Shown here: positions 26,927 through 35,100 of the stretch, in pieces
Position numbering within the stretch: the first letter of the stretch is position 1
Layout: each line of letters opens with the position of its first letter
Assembly: GCF_009831625.1 (NCBI RefSeq)
Contig: NZ_WUUS01000002.1
Span: 248,001 to 312,000 of the forward strand
Length of the DNA stretch: 64,000 nt
Source of the DNA: Halobaculum saliterrae
GTDB taxonomy: Archaea > Halobacteriota > Halobacteria > Halobacteriales > Haloferacaceae
Direction of reading: 5' to 3'
The notes under the pieces: generated by a model
Told to the model about the DNA's origin: nothing
What the model saw: only the letters and a program-made list of their open reading frames with translations
Database searches by the model: none
Translations under genes and position numbers: made by a program

Positions 26927-28135
26927 TCAGTCGGCGCTCGTTTCCGGCGGTGAGGACGGCGCGATCTCCTCGTCTCGGAGGTAGCACTGAGGGTCCGGGG
27001 CGAACAGGTCATCATGGACAGTGAGTGCCCGGAGTCGCGATCCTCCCCGACAGATATCTTGGTACCGACAGTCCGCACACCGACCGGTCAGGTGGTCCGT
27101 GCGCTCACGGAGTCGACGAAGTACCGGGTTCGACTCGGCGTCCCAGATCGCGCTGAACGGCCGATCTCGCACGTTGCCGAGGCTGTACCCCTGCCAGAAC
27201 TGCGTGAGATGGACGTTTCCTTGGTAATCGACGTCCGCGACCCGCTCACCGGTCGGATCGCCACCGTTCCGACGGAGGTAGCTGTGTACGCGGTCGGCCG
27301 CATCCGAACCGATGTACCGACGGGCATACTCGATAAGATATGCGGCGTCCGCATAGTTTCCGACCAGGAGTGTTTCGATCTCCTCGCCCCGCCGGTGATA
27401 CGTTCGAGTGAGATCGCAGAGTTCCTTCACTGCGGCTCGTTTCGCCTCGGGCGAGAGATCGAGATCGGTGATGTCCGCCCCACGTCCACCGTAGTCTAGG
27501 TGGTAGAAACAGAAGCGATCGACACCCTCGTTTCGGAGGAGTTCGACGACGCCGCGGAGGTCGCTCGCGTTCCGCTCGGTGATGGTATACCGAAGGCCGG
27601 TCTTGAGACCGGCGTCCAGACAGGCTCGGATCCCACGGACGGCTGCGTCGAACGCTCCCGACTTCCCGCGGAACTCGTCGTTGCGTTCCGGGAGCCCGTC
27701 GACCGAGATGCCGGCGTACCTGAGACCCGCATCACGGAGTCGTTCCGCGCTCTCGTCCGTGATCAACGTCCCATTCGTCGAGAGCACCGGGCGGATGCCG
27801 CGGTCGTCGGCGTACCTGATGAGTTCGAAGAGGTCGTCACGAACCAGTGGCTCACCCCCCGAGAAAAGGACCACCGGCACGCCGTAGTCGGAGAGGTCAT
27901 CGAGGAGACGCTTTCCCTCGGCCGTACTGAGTTCGCCGGGTGCGACCTCCGTGTCTGCGGCGGCATAACAGTGGGAACAGTGGAGGTTACACCGCTTGGT
28001 GAGGTTCCACACGACGACCGGCCGGCGTTGCTTCACGCGAGATATCTGCGGTTTCGAGGACCCGTCTGCGGCGTCATAGCGGAGTCCGTCACCTTCCGCG
28101 TCCAGATCACAGAGGAGCTTGCTGACCGATATCAT
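26927..28135 (-). CDS. Radical SAM/SPASM maturase, partner of Htur_1727-type protein
   Basis: 402 residues. The radical SAM cluster motif is CNLHCSHC (C49, C53, C56) after VVWNLTKR; SAM-binding GGEP follows in LFSGGEPLVRDDL. The C-terminal SPASM-type region has CADCRYQDICRGG and a last Cys near DPQCYL, suggesting auxiliary Fe-S clusters. Such enzymes modify peptides or help make heme and cofactors. Its ATG overlaps the stop of the upstream small gene (ATGA), so the two are translationally coupled. From memory this pairing is described as a candidate RiPP system in haloarchaea. Neighbouring nirK suggests an alternative, heme or copper-site maturation. Confidence 0.82.
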   Translation of the reverse strand: MISVSKLLCDLDAEGDGLRYDAADGSSKPQISRVKQRRPVVVWNLTKRCNLHCSHCYAAADTEVAPGELSTAEGKRLLDDLSDYGVPVVLFSGGEPLVRDDLFELIRYADDRGIRPVLSTNGTLITDESAERLRDAGLRYAGISVDGLPERNDEFRGKSGAFDAAVRGIRACLDAGLKTGLRYTITERNASDLRGVVELLRNEGVDRFCFYHLDYGGRGADITDLDLSPEAKRAAVKELCDLTRTYHRRGEEIETLLVGNYADAAYLIEYARRYIGSDAADRVHSYLRRNGGDPTGERVADVDYQGNVHLTQFWQGYSLGNVRDRPFSAIWDAESNPVLRRLRERTDHLTGRCADCRYQDICRGGSRLRALTVHDDLFAPDPQCYLRDEEIAPSSPPETSAD

Positions 28136-28431
28136 GGCTCGTGCGTTCGCTTCTCGTCGCCGGAGCCCAGTTCGACCAACTCGGCGTCGTCGTCGAGCGT
28201 GTCCGTCGTGTACCGGTGCACTGCCCTCGCCGGACAGACCCAGAGATCGTTCGCGTACCATGCGAAGAGCTTCGTGGCCTGTTCGTAGGCCACGTCGGCG
28301 GACGGCGCCGAGACGCTTCCGACATGACGGAGCGGGTCCCGTTCCTCCTCCCTTACGAAGATCTCCCATTCGTGTTCGACCGCCTCTCGCGGGTGCTCTC
28401 CGACGCGATAGCGATCCGGTTTTTCGACCAT
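28132..28431 (-). CDS. Htur_1727-type rSAM-partnered small protein, PaaB-like
   Basis: 99 residues, about a quarter Asp/Glu, one cysteine (C66). The core HEWEIFVREEERDPLRHVGS, then ADVAYEQATKLFA, then DLWVCPARAV follows the pattern of PaaB, the small structural subunit of phenylacetyl-CoA epoxidase. It directly precedes and overlaps the radical SAM gene by 4 nt. In haloarchaea a family with this context is annotated as a candidate RiPP precursor, but a folded PaaB-like domain is unusual for a precursor. It could instead be a substrate-carrier or scaffold subunit. The start is the ATG at 28431; no upstream ATG, GTG or TTG lies close in frame. Confidence 0.72.
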   Translation of the reverse strand: MVEKPDRYRVGEHPREAVEHEWEIFVREEERDPLRHVGSVSAPSADVAYEQATKLFAWYANDLWVCPARAVHRYTTDTLDDDAELVELGSGDEKRTHEP

Positions 28432-28468
28432 GTACGGAACACGACGGACGAACGCAACACCCTTCTCC

Positions 28469-28480
28469 CGATGATGTTCA
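28469..28480 (-). promoter_or_regulatory. Imperfect copy of the coxA palindrome before the radical SAM operon
   Basis: The plus strand reads CGATGATGTTCA, matching CGAAGATGTTCG at 10 of 12 positions. It lies 38-49 nt upstream of the ATG, close to the 39-50 nt seen at coxA. No TATA box was recognised beside it, so this is weak. Confidence 0.25.
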
Positions 28481-28681
28481 GTCGAACCCCCGCTGTCACG
28501 CGATCCGAGTCGAGTCGAGAGCTGTGGTATCGCCGCCAATGTGAGATCGTGAGTGGTCCGGATGGTGGTCCGGGGGATTGAACCCATCGGTGGAGGGTTC
28601 AGTTGACACGCCGAGGCCGCGGTGCGATCAAAAACGGCCGATGTGTGGACCTTCATTACAGTCGGGATGTGATAAACTATC

Positions 28682-29788
28682 ATGGGGCGTCGTCGACGAG
28701 CAGCCGTCATCGAGACCCTTCATGACGTCGCCACGACGATCCAAACCGAGGAGACGGCGACGGGTGTCTGTGAGCGGACCGTCTCAGCGGCGGCGGACCT
28801 CCTCGATTTCACCCAGTGTACCGTCGTCATCCGCGAGGGCGAGTGGCTCGTCCCGTACGCCACGTCCGCGGAGGCGCCGCCCGGCGGCAGCCGACGGATG
28901 CGGATCGACGAGGGACTGGCCGGGAAAACCTACCGCACCGGCGAGTCCTACACGGTCGACGAGGTCACTCCGACGGACGAGACCAGTCCGGCCGATGCCT
29001 CGTATCGATCCGGGATCAGCGTCCCCGTCGGCGAACACGGTGTCTTCCAGGCGGTGGAGACGACGCCGAACGCGTTCGACGACGACGACATCGAGTTGGC
29101 GGAACTACTCGTCAGTCACACCGCGACAGCGCTCGACCGGCTCGACCGAGAGCAGGAGCTCCGGCAACAGAACGAGCGGCTCGACCAGTTCGCGTCCGTG
29201 GTGAGTCACGATCTCCGGAACCCGCTGAACGTCGCGACCGGACGATTGGACCTGCTCGCGGAGGAGTGCTCGAACGAGCACGTCGATGCGATCGCCGATG
29301 CCCACGGCCGCATGAGGCGCCTCATCGACGATCTCCTGTTGTTCGCACAGGCGGGCGCCGCGACGCTTACGCTGACCGAGGTCGACATCGGCGCGCTGGC
29401 TGAGGAGTGCTGGGAGCCGCTCGCACCCACAGACGCGACGCTCGATGTGGACACCGAACGGACGATTCACGCCGACCGCGACCGCCTCCGCCAACTGCTC
29501 GAGAACCTGCTGAAGAACGCGGTCGACCACGGTGGCGCCGGCGTCACCGTGACGGTCGGTGAACTGGCGGACGGGTTCTACGTGGCCGACGACGGTCCGG
29601 GGATCCCTGCCGATGTGAGCGAAGACGTGCTTACGGCCGGTTTCACGTCCGCGGAGGACGGAACGGGCTTCGGGCTATCGATCGTTGTGCAGATCGTCGA
29701 GGCTCACGACTGGGATCTCACAGTCACGGAGAGCGCTGCTGGCGGTGCTCGGTTCGAGGTCGCCGGTGTCGCAGCACCCGAATCGTGA
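28682..29788 (+). CDS. GAF-domain sensor histidine kinase
   Basis: 368 residues, soluble. A GAF domain (about 12-160) is followed by a HisKA helix with VVSHDLRNPLNVATG and an HATPase domain with LKNAVDHGG, DDGPGIPADV and GTGFGLSIVV. Its C-terminal half closely resembles that of the kinase at 9003-10544. It sits within the nitrite-reductase neighbourhood and could sense redox state or nitric oxide through the GAF domain; that is inference only. No receiver gene is adjacent. Confidence 0.85.
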   Translation: MGRRRRAAVIETLHDVATTIQTEETATGVCERTVSAAADLLDFTQCTVVIREGEWLVPYATSAEAPPGGSRRMRIDEGLAGKTYRTGESYTVDEVTPTDETSPADASYRSGISVPVGEHGVFQAVETTPNAFDDDDIELAELLVSHTATALDRLDREQELRQQNERLDQFASVVSHDLRNPLNVATGRLDLLAEECSNEHVDAIADAHGRMRRLIDDLLLFAQAGAATLTLTEVDIGALAEECWEPLAPTDATLDVDTERTIHADRDRLRQLLENLLKNAVDHGGAGVTVTVGELADGFYVADDGPGIPADVSEDVLTAGFTSAEDGTGFGLSIVVQIVEAHDWDLTVTESAAGGARFEVAGVAAPES

Positions 29789-30024
29789 CCGCGAGACGAT
29801 CGCCTCGACCGAACAGAACAGGTCCCCACTGAGAGCGACGGAATCGGTGGACCGTCCGGACTCCGTGGGGGAAGGTCGCTCCGCTTCATGGAGGGGCGAC
29901 CGAGCTGTCGATTCGATGCCGCTGTCCCGAAACGCCGGGCTGGTCCCCCATCCGAACCACGACCGCTCGCAGCGTGACCCCGCGAGAGCCCCGCCGAGGA
30001 CTGAACCGGCGGTCGCGGGGCGTG

Positions 30025-30300
30025 TCATCCGGACGATTCGGCCGGCGTACAGCGGAACGTCGTTCTGGACCGGTCAGCGGTATCGTATGCCGAGATCTCC
30101 ACGATCTCTCCCGTGTACTGGACAGTCCCGGAACTGGAGCCGACGACCGTATACCCACGGAGGTCCCCGTCCGGGAGGACGGGTGCGGGTAGCTCCGGCA
30201 CGTAGATGCATGCGTAATCGGGGCCGATCTTGAGTTTCCCGTCGGTCAAGTTCGTCCGGTGATCGTCGGAAACGAGGCTGATCTGATCGAGAGTCTTCAT
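30025..30300 (-). CDS. Small protein of unknown function behind a perfect palindrome
   Basis: 91 residues beginning MKTLDQISLVSDDHRTN. A beta-rich middle (LRGYTVVGSSSGTVQYTGE) is followed by a short tail with one Cys. The family was not recognised, though the codon use looks genuine. A 9-bp perfect inverted repeat lies 22-44 nt before the start, where an operator would act. It lies downstream of the HTH_10 regulator gene on the same strand, separated by 222 nt. Confidence 0.55.
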   Translation of the reverse strand: MKTLDQISLVSDDHRTNLTDGKLKIGPDYACIYVPELPAPVLPDGDLRGYTVVGSSSGTVQYTGEIVEISAYDTADRSRTTFRCTPAESSG

Positions 30301-30321
30301 CACGGGGCTACACAGGTACGT

Positions 30322-30344
30322 GTCAAACACGTATGGTGTTTGAC
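30322..30344 (-). promoter_or_regulatory. Perfect inverted repeat, probable operator
   Basis: GTCAAACAC and GTGTTTGAC flank a 5-bp spacer (GTATG). It covers the expected promoter of the gene starting at 30300, so a dimeric regulator probably binds here. Confidence 0.55.
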
Positions 30345-30522
30345 CTTTCGAATGCAAGGAACTCTCGGTCGGTGCCGGTTTCCATGAGGACGTGCAGATG
30401 GTCCGGATCAACCCCTCGTGTTCGATGACGCATAGCTCCGGAACCAACGAAGCGGACACTCGACGAACCGAGGGCGGATCGGTGACAACGGCGACGAGAC
30501 CGCTCTCGGGAAACTGGAACGC

Positions 30523-31191
30523 TTACTGGCGACGTTCCACCGGGGGCGCCGACTCGGAGAGCATCCGTTCGACGAGACGGGAGTGTCCTCGACGGAGGCG
30601 CTCCGACAGGGCCTGGTGTGAGACGTCGAAGTCCCTCGCCAACTCCTCCAGCGTCGTCCCGCGTGGGACGCTGTAGTAATCGGTTCGGAACGCCTTGGCG
30701 ATGGTGTTGTGCTGTGTCGCCGACAGTCCCAGCGCGGTGTCCTCGCGGCAGGAGAGCGTGCTTATCCGGGACAGCGTCGCGTCGACCCCCTCGTCACGCC
30801 ACGCCTGAAACGTCTCCGACGCCGTCGCACGGTCCGGGAAGAGGAACCGGAGCGCCCACCGATCGGTCGTTCTGCGGACGTCGAGAACCGAGCCCTCGAT
30901 CTCGGCGACACCGTCGATGAGACGTGCCGCGCGCGCGTTCCACGTGATCGAATACAGGCCCCGACCGTCACGTTCGGACAGCCGACTCACGTGCTCCGTC
31001 GAGGGGTCACTCCGTAGGGCGGCGTCCAGTCTGTCGGGACGATCGGCCGATCCCCAGAGGAACGGCGACGTGCGGGACGAACTGTGGATGGCGAACCGGA
31101 CGAACTCGAACTCGACGTCCGGGACCCGTTCGATGGTCTCCGCGAGGACGAACCTGTTGTCCGGGATAGTGGCGTCCACGACTGTCTCCAT
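30523..31191 (-). CDS. HTH_10 (bacterio-opsin activator-type) transcription regulator
   Basis: 222 residues. The N-terminal 150 form the ligand-sensing-like region common in Bat-related proteins. The C-terminus has the HTH_10 domain: LSATQHNTIAKAFRTDYYSV, then GTTLEELARDFDVSHQALSE, then LRRGHSRLVERML. It lacks the Cys cluster of NarO, so it is not NarO itself. Its location beside nirK, the radical SAM pair and the GAF kinase makes it a candidate local regulator. A palindrome sits just upstream of its probable TATA box, so autoregulation is possible. Confidence 0.82.
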   Translation of the reverse strand: METVVDATIPDNRFVLAETIERVPDVEFEFVRFAIHSSSRTSPFLWGSADRPDRLDAALRSDPSTEHVSRLSERDGRGLYSITWNARAARLIDGVAEIEGSVLDVRRTTDRWALRFLFPDRATASETFQAWRDEGVDATLSRISTLSCREDTALGLSATQHNTIAKAFRTDYYSVPRGTTLEELARDFDVSHQALSERLRRGHSRLVERMLSESAPPVERRQ

Positions 31192-31221
31192 GCCCCGCAG
31201 GTGACCACACGGGGACTTTGG

Positions 31222-31250
31222 TATAGCCAGCGTAGGGGCCTCTGGCCCCT
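31222..31250 (-). promoter_or_regulatory. TATA-like box and AGGGGCC palindrome before the HTH_10 gene
   Basis: AGGGGCC-TCT-GGCCCCT occupies 31234-31250, a perfect 7-bp inverted repeat. A TATA-like GGCTATACC lies between it and the gene at about 31221-31229. This placement suits an activator or autoregulatory site. Confidence 0.5.
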
Positions 31251-31382
31251 TCGATCACTATATGCGGCCGAGCGCCGCTCTATCCGCTGTGTACACCCGA
31301 ATACTGTCGCCCTATTTCGACATCATCCCATCGTAACTCGGTGTCGGTGGCTCGACGGCCTCGTCCGCGTCCGTGACGAACA

Positions 31383-32372
31383 TCACCGGTCCTTGGGCGG
31401 GACGAACGGACCGACGGAGACGGTCTTTCGGGCGACTGTCGCCGCCCGGAGGATGTAGGCGACGAACAGTGCCAGGGGAGCGACGACGACGCCGATCCCG
31501 ACGCTGACGACGAGAGGGAGCGTCGACACCGGTACCGTGACGGATCCCGTCCGATAGACGAGCGTCACCGCGACCGCGCTCGCCAGCGCCGCGATACCCG
31601 TGTAGACCAGCAGCCGAGAGAGCGTCGCGAGGTCCTGCTGGATGGCGATCGTCTTGTAGAACTGTCGGACGACCGCGATCGACTCGAGAAGCTCATCGAC
31701 GGCTCGGAACTCCGCCTCGACTCCCTCGGGGATCGTCGCGGCGTGCTCGTTTCGGAGGTGGCGGATCGCGGCCGTGTTCAGCGCGTACTCGGGCCCGAGG
31801 ACGACGCTGAGGACGTCGTTCATGCGCTGGTTCGCCTCGAGGTGGTCGTCGATACTGTCCCCGTACGCGGCGATGTCGTCCAACGTGTTCGCGGCTCTCG
31901 CCGGGGGATCCCAGTCGGCGTCGCCGCCGGGCGCTCTCAATCCGGCGGCCCTCTCACTCAGGGTCGTTGCGATCAGCGAGAGGAACTCGCCCGGGTCGTT
32001 GGGACTCGACGGTACCCCGGCGATCGACTCGACGGTCGCCCTGAGTTCCCGCGACCCGTCGAGCCGATCGACCAGGACGTTGATCGACCCGAACACACGC
32101 GAGAGAACGAGCTGGTTGATCGAGAGGGCGATGGTCAGGAGCGTGACGACCCCCGCCGTGAGCCCGCTCCCGAAGACCCCCGCCACGGAGCTGTCGGGTC
32201 CGACCGCCAGGAGGCCGACCGACACGAGCGCCCACACGGTCCCCGCGGCTGCCACGACGAGACAGGCCGCGACCGCCCGTCGGTCGCCGCCGAACAGGAG
32301 CCACTCCGCCACCCGCTCCAGGACTCCGTCGGGTTCGCGGACGGTGCTCGCCGTCTGCGGCTCGGATGCCAT
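31383..32372 (-). CDS. Four-helix membrane protein of unknown family (paralogue A)
   Basis: 329 residues. Two helices (about 32-55 and 70-92), a long soluble central part of about 150 residues, then two more helices near the C-terminus. The second helix ends IALSINQLVLSRVFG. The segment before helix 3 reads VVRQFYKTIAIQQDLATLSR. Both match the protein at 35101-36099. Helix layout recalls bestrophin-like channels, but I cannot confirm a family. It stands alone on its strand. Confidence 0.65.
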   Translation of the reverse strand: MASEPQTASTVREPDGVLERVAEWLLFGGDRRAVAACLVVAAAGTVWALVSVGLLAVGPDSSVAGVFGSGLTAGVVTLLTIALSINQLVLSRVFGSINVLVDRLDGSRELRATVESIAGVPSSPNDPGEFLSLIATTLSERAAGLRAPGGDADWDPPARAANTLDDIAAYGDSIDDHLEANQRMNDVLSVVLGPEYALNTAAIRHLRNEHAATIPEGVEAEFRAVDELLESIAVVRQFYKTIAIQQDLATLSRLLVYTGIAALASAVAVTLVYRTGSVTVPVSTLPLVVSVGIGVVVAPLALFVAYILRAATVARKTVSVGPFVPPKDR

Positions 32373-32531
32373 ACAGATGACATGACGAGAGCACCGATAA
32401 ACTCCCGGGACGGTCCCAACGTTCGGACATCGGCGGACGGATCGTCAGCACACTTCTCCGCGTCGTTTCCGCTGACGCGTCATCCTCCCGGTGGATGTCA
32501 GTCCGCATTCCGGAACGCGGGCGGACGACGT

Positions 32532-32831
32532 TCAGTCCTCCCGTACAGCGGAGACCGCCTCGCGAGGAGCGTCACAGTTCGGACACGATCCGGGTAGCCC
32601 CCCGTCCAGTTCGCCCATCTTTCCGCATTCGGTACACTCCCACATCAGGTACCCCTCGCCGAACTCCTTGCCCGGCAACTCCCCGACCTCGGTTTCGCCC
32701 GGTTCCACCTCCTCCGCCTCGAACCCGTCGTCGGTGATGCCGCTCACGCGCCCGACCAATCGTCCGTCGCTGTCGTACACGAGCTCGCCCGGTTCGATCG
32801 ACGCACTGTGGACTGGGTTCTGTTCTCCCAT
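32532..32831 (-). CDS. Rubredoxin-like zinc-ribbon protein (DUF7130-like)
   Basis: 99 residues. A PRC-barrel-like N-terminal half (ELVYDSDGRLVGRVSGITDDG) is followed by WECTECGKMG and GSCPNCDAP, two CxxC knuckles as in rubredoxin or rubrerythrin domains. It would bind iron or zinc; a redox or nucleic-acid-related role is possible. A TATA-like GATTATG about 24 nt upstream supports the start at 32831 rather than at 32861. Confidence 0.7.
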   Translation of the reverse strand: MGEQNPVHSASIEPGELVYDSDGRLVGRVSGITDDGFEAEEVEPGETEVGELPGKEFGEGYLMWECTECGKMGELDGGLPGSCPNCDAPREAVSAVRED

Positions 32832-33068
32832 GATGTGGCATTCTCCCTCACACATAATCAATTTGATGTGAGTGTCCGTTTCGAACCCAACTCGATGTCA
32901 CAATGCGACCGGATACCGAGATCGAATGGGGCTGTTCAGTATCGGATATCGCCCGCCCACAGGGTCGACGGTCGACGCTCGGTGGATGGCTTTCGTGTTC
33001 GCGGCCCGAGCATACCCACTTGCATATGCCTGCAGAAGGCATTAGCTCCCGTCACGGCGAGCGGTACC

Positions 33069-33392
33069 ATGGCGAACGACCCCGGCGACACCCGAGAACA
33101 GGGGATCGAGTTCGGTGGGTTGACAGCCGACCTCGAGGGGGAGTCGTATCCGCTGTCCCACGAGGCCCTCCTGGACCGGTACGGTGACCACGAACTCGGC
33201 CTCGGCGACGACCAAGTCGCGCTGCGTGAGGTACTCTCCCCGGATTTGGAACAGGAGTACGAGGACGTGGAGAGCGTCCGACAGGCGGTGTTCACGATGG
33301 TCAGCGACGACGCGGTCGGCAGAGAGGGGTACAGCGACCGCGGGGGGAGCGGCTCCGACGGTACCGATCCGAGCGAGTCCGAGTCAGTCTGA
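33069..33392 (+). CDS. DUF5789-like conserved haloarchaeal protein
   Basis: 107 residues, strongly acidic. The pattern IEFGGLTADLEGESYPLSHE, LLDRYGDHELGL, then REVLSPDLEQEYEDVESVRQ and AVGREGYSDRGG is that of a small haloarchaea-specific family. No function is established. The start at 33069 is preferred; the open frame extends to 32808, but the extra part does not resemble protein. A short inverted repeat (ATGCCT...AGGCAT, 33026-33042) lies upstream. Confidence 0.7.
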   Translation: MANDPGDTREQGIEFGGLTADLEGESYPLSHEALLDRYGDHELGLGDDQVALREVLSPDLEQEYEDVESVRQAVFTMVSDDAVGREGYSDRGGSGSDGTDPSESESV

Positions 33393-33558
33393 ACGGCCGC
33401 CACGTGCCGGCGCCCCGGGTGCGCGCCGATCAATCGGCTGTTTCAACCGGATACGGGGTTCCCGACGCCCGAACGTGTCGATCTCGTGGGGCAGTGAAAT
33501 ACACCCGGCACAGGCAAGCAGAAGCCTCAGTCGGGGAGGCGTCGTTGAATGGACCGCC

Positions 33559-33801
33559 ATGCGCGACAACATCACGCTGACGGAGGAGGACGAGGGAAAG
33601 ACCGTACTGAACGCCGACGGCGACCAGATCGGCCGAGTCGTCAAGGTGGAACACGGGAACGCACACGTCGACCCCGACCCGAGCCTGACGGACACCATCC
33701 GGTCCAAACTCGGTTGGGGCGAGAACGACGTGGAGAACTACCGTCTCGACAGCTCGAACATCAAGCGCGTCTCCGACGACGAGATCCACCTGAACAGGTG
33801 A
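33559..33801 (+). CDS. PRC-barrel-like small acidic protein
   Basis: 80 residues. The opening NITLTEEDEGKTVLNADGDQ then IGRVVKVEHGNAHVDPDPSL is a PRC-barrel-like beta fold seen in many haloarchaeal proteins that bind RNA or photosynthesis/ribosome-maturation partners elsewhere. The C-terminal part contains SKLGWGENDVENYRLDSS. Stand-alone function unknown. The ATG at 33559 fits the fold; the frame is open further upstream without support. Confidence 0.65.
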   Translation: MRDNITLTEEDEGKTVLNADGDQIGRVVKVEHGNAHVDPDPSLTDTIRSKLGWGENDVENYRLDSSNIKRVSDDEIHLNR

Positions 33802-33909
33802 TATCGTCCGCCGGACTCCCCGGTTCGGCCCGACAGTCGTCCCTGTGGGCTCCGTTGCGATCGCAGAAGAACGCGGATAACGAACTGCGACATCACGATA
33901 CTCACTAGT

Positions 33910-34656
33910 ATGAACGTTCGCTCCGCGGAGTCGGACGACCGGGAACGGATCGAGGCGATCGCCCACGACTCGCTGCGGTCGTCGTACTCGCTCAGTCCGG
34001 GACAGATCGAGACGATACTCGAGGAGGAGTTCGACGACGACGCGCTGACCGACCTGCTCGATGATCCGGACACGACGGTCTATGTCGTCGAGCGGACGGT
34101 CGATGACAGGAGGGAGGTCTTCGGGTTCGTCACCGTCGAGGTCGAGACGGGAGCGACGATCCGATGGCTCCACGTGGATCCACAGGCACGGGGCGAGGGC
34201 ATCGCCACGGCGCTGATCGAACACGTCCGCGAGGAGGCCGGGGTGCCGATCACGGCGCGTATCCTCGAGGACGCCGTCGAGGGCGGCGAGTTCCTCGAGG
34301 AGTTCGGCCTCGAACAGAGCGACCACGAGGAACTGGAGGTCGGCGGGGAGGAGTTCGGTGTCACCGTGTTCACCGAGGGTGAGGGAACGGAGACCGCGAC
34401 CGAGCCCACGGTCGCGGTCCCCGAGTCCGTCACCGTCGACGGTGCGGACCGATTCCTCGACAAGGACGACAGCGTTCCGGGGAGGGACGCCCCGTTCTTT
34501 ACGGTGTACTCCGCGGAGAACGAGGAGGAGCCGTACGGGTACTTCTGTTCGGAGTGCGGCAGTACGAACGTCTCCGCCGACAGCCTCGACCGCCTCGAGT
34601 GCGGGAACTGTGGGAACGTGCACCTGGCCGACGAGTGGGACGATGCGTACCTCTGA
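33910..34656 (+). CDS. GNAT acetyltransferase fused to a C-terminal zinc ribbon
   Basis: 248 residues. The N-terminal 145 form a GNAT domain with acetyl-CoA-binding VDPQARGEGIATALIEHV. The C-terminal 70 carry a zinc ribbon with CSECGSTNV and CGNCGNVHLADEWDDAY, a DUF5816-type tail. The ribbon could target it to a protein or nucleic acid. Substrate unknown. The next gene begins 13 nt downstream and may be co-transcribed. Confidence 0.8.
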   Translation: MNVRSAESDDRERIEAIAHDSLRSSYSLSPGQIETILEEEFDDDALTDLLDDPDTTVYVVERTVDDRREVFGFVTVEVETGATIRWLHVDPQARGEGIATALIEHVREEAGVPITARILEDAVEGGEFLEEFGLEQSDHEELEVGGEEFGVTVFTEGEGTETATEPTVAVPESVTVDGADRFLDKDDSVPGRDAPFFTVYSAENEEEPYGYFCSECGSTNVSADSLDRLECGNCGNVHLADEWDDAYL

Positions 34657-34668
34657 TACCCGCACGCG

Positions 34669-34926
34669 ATGACCGACGCTCGACCGTCCGATTCCGGTCA
34701 TCCCGACCCCGACCGGAACCTCGAAGCGGTCGCCGCCCGTGGGGGTGCCTGGAACGGAGCGTCGGACTCATCGGCCAGCGGCGACAGCGTCGGCGACGCC
34801 GTCGCGTCTGAGATCGCCGTCTGGGGCTTCATCAGCACGCTCGGCGTGCTGTCGGGCACGCTGGCTGGGGGTATCGAGAACCGAATGGCGCTCCGCCACC
34901 TCGGAATCTTCCGTGATCGACCGTAG
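34669..34926 (+). CDS. Small protein of unknown function
   Basis: 85 residues with a charged, Asp/Ser-rich N-terminal half and one hydrophobic segment (about 47-66, EIAVWGFISTLGVLSGTLAGG). No family was recognised. It follows the GNAT gene by 13 nt, and third codon positions are GC-rich as in real genes nearby, so it is probably expressed. Confidence 0.45.
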   Translation: MTDARPSDSGHPDPDRNLEAVAARGGAWNGASDSSASGDSVGDAVASEIAVWGFISTLGVLSGTLAGGIENRMALRHLGIFRDRP

Positions 34927-35100
34927 CTCGCTGCCGACGCCGCGCGTTCCGCGATCGCGGCGTCCGACGCTCCGATCGCATCGGGGGCGCGAGCGATATG
35001 CTATCACGCCTACAGGGTCCTGTCGCTATGGAGTCGCTGTCGGATCAGTGGATGGATTCGCGGACGAGAGTACCACTCGTGCCGCGGGGGTGACCGTGAC

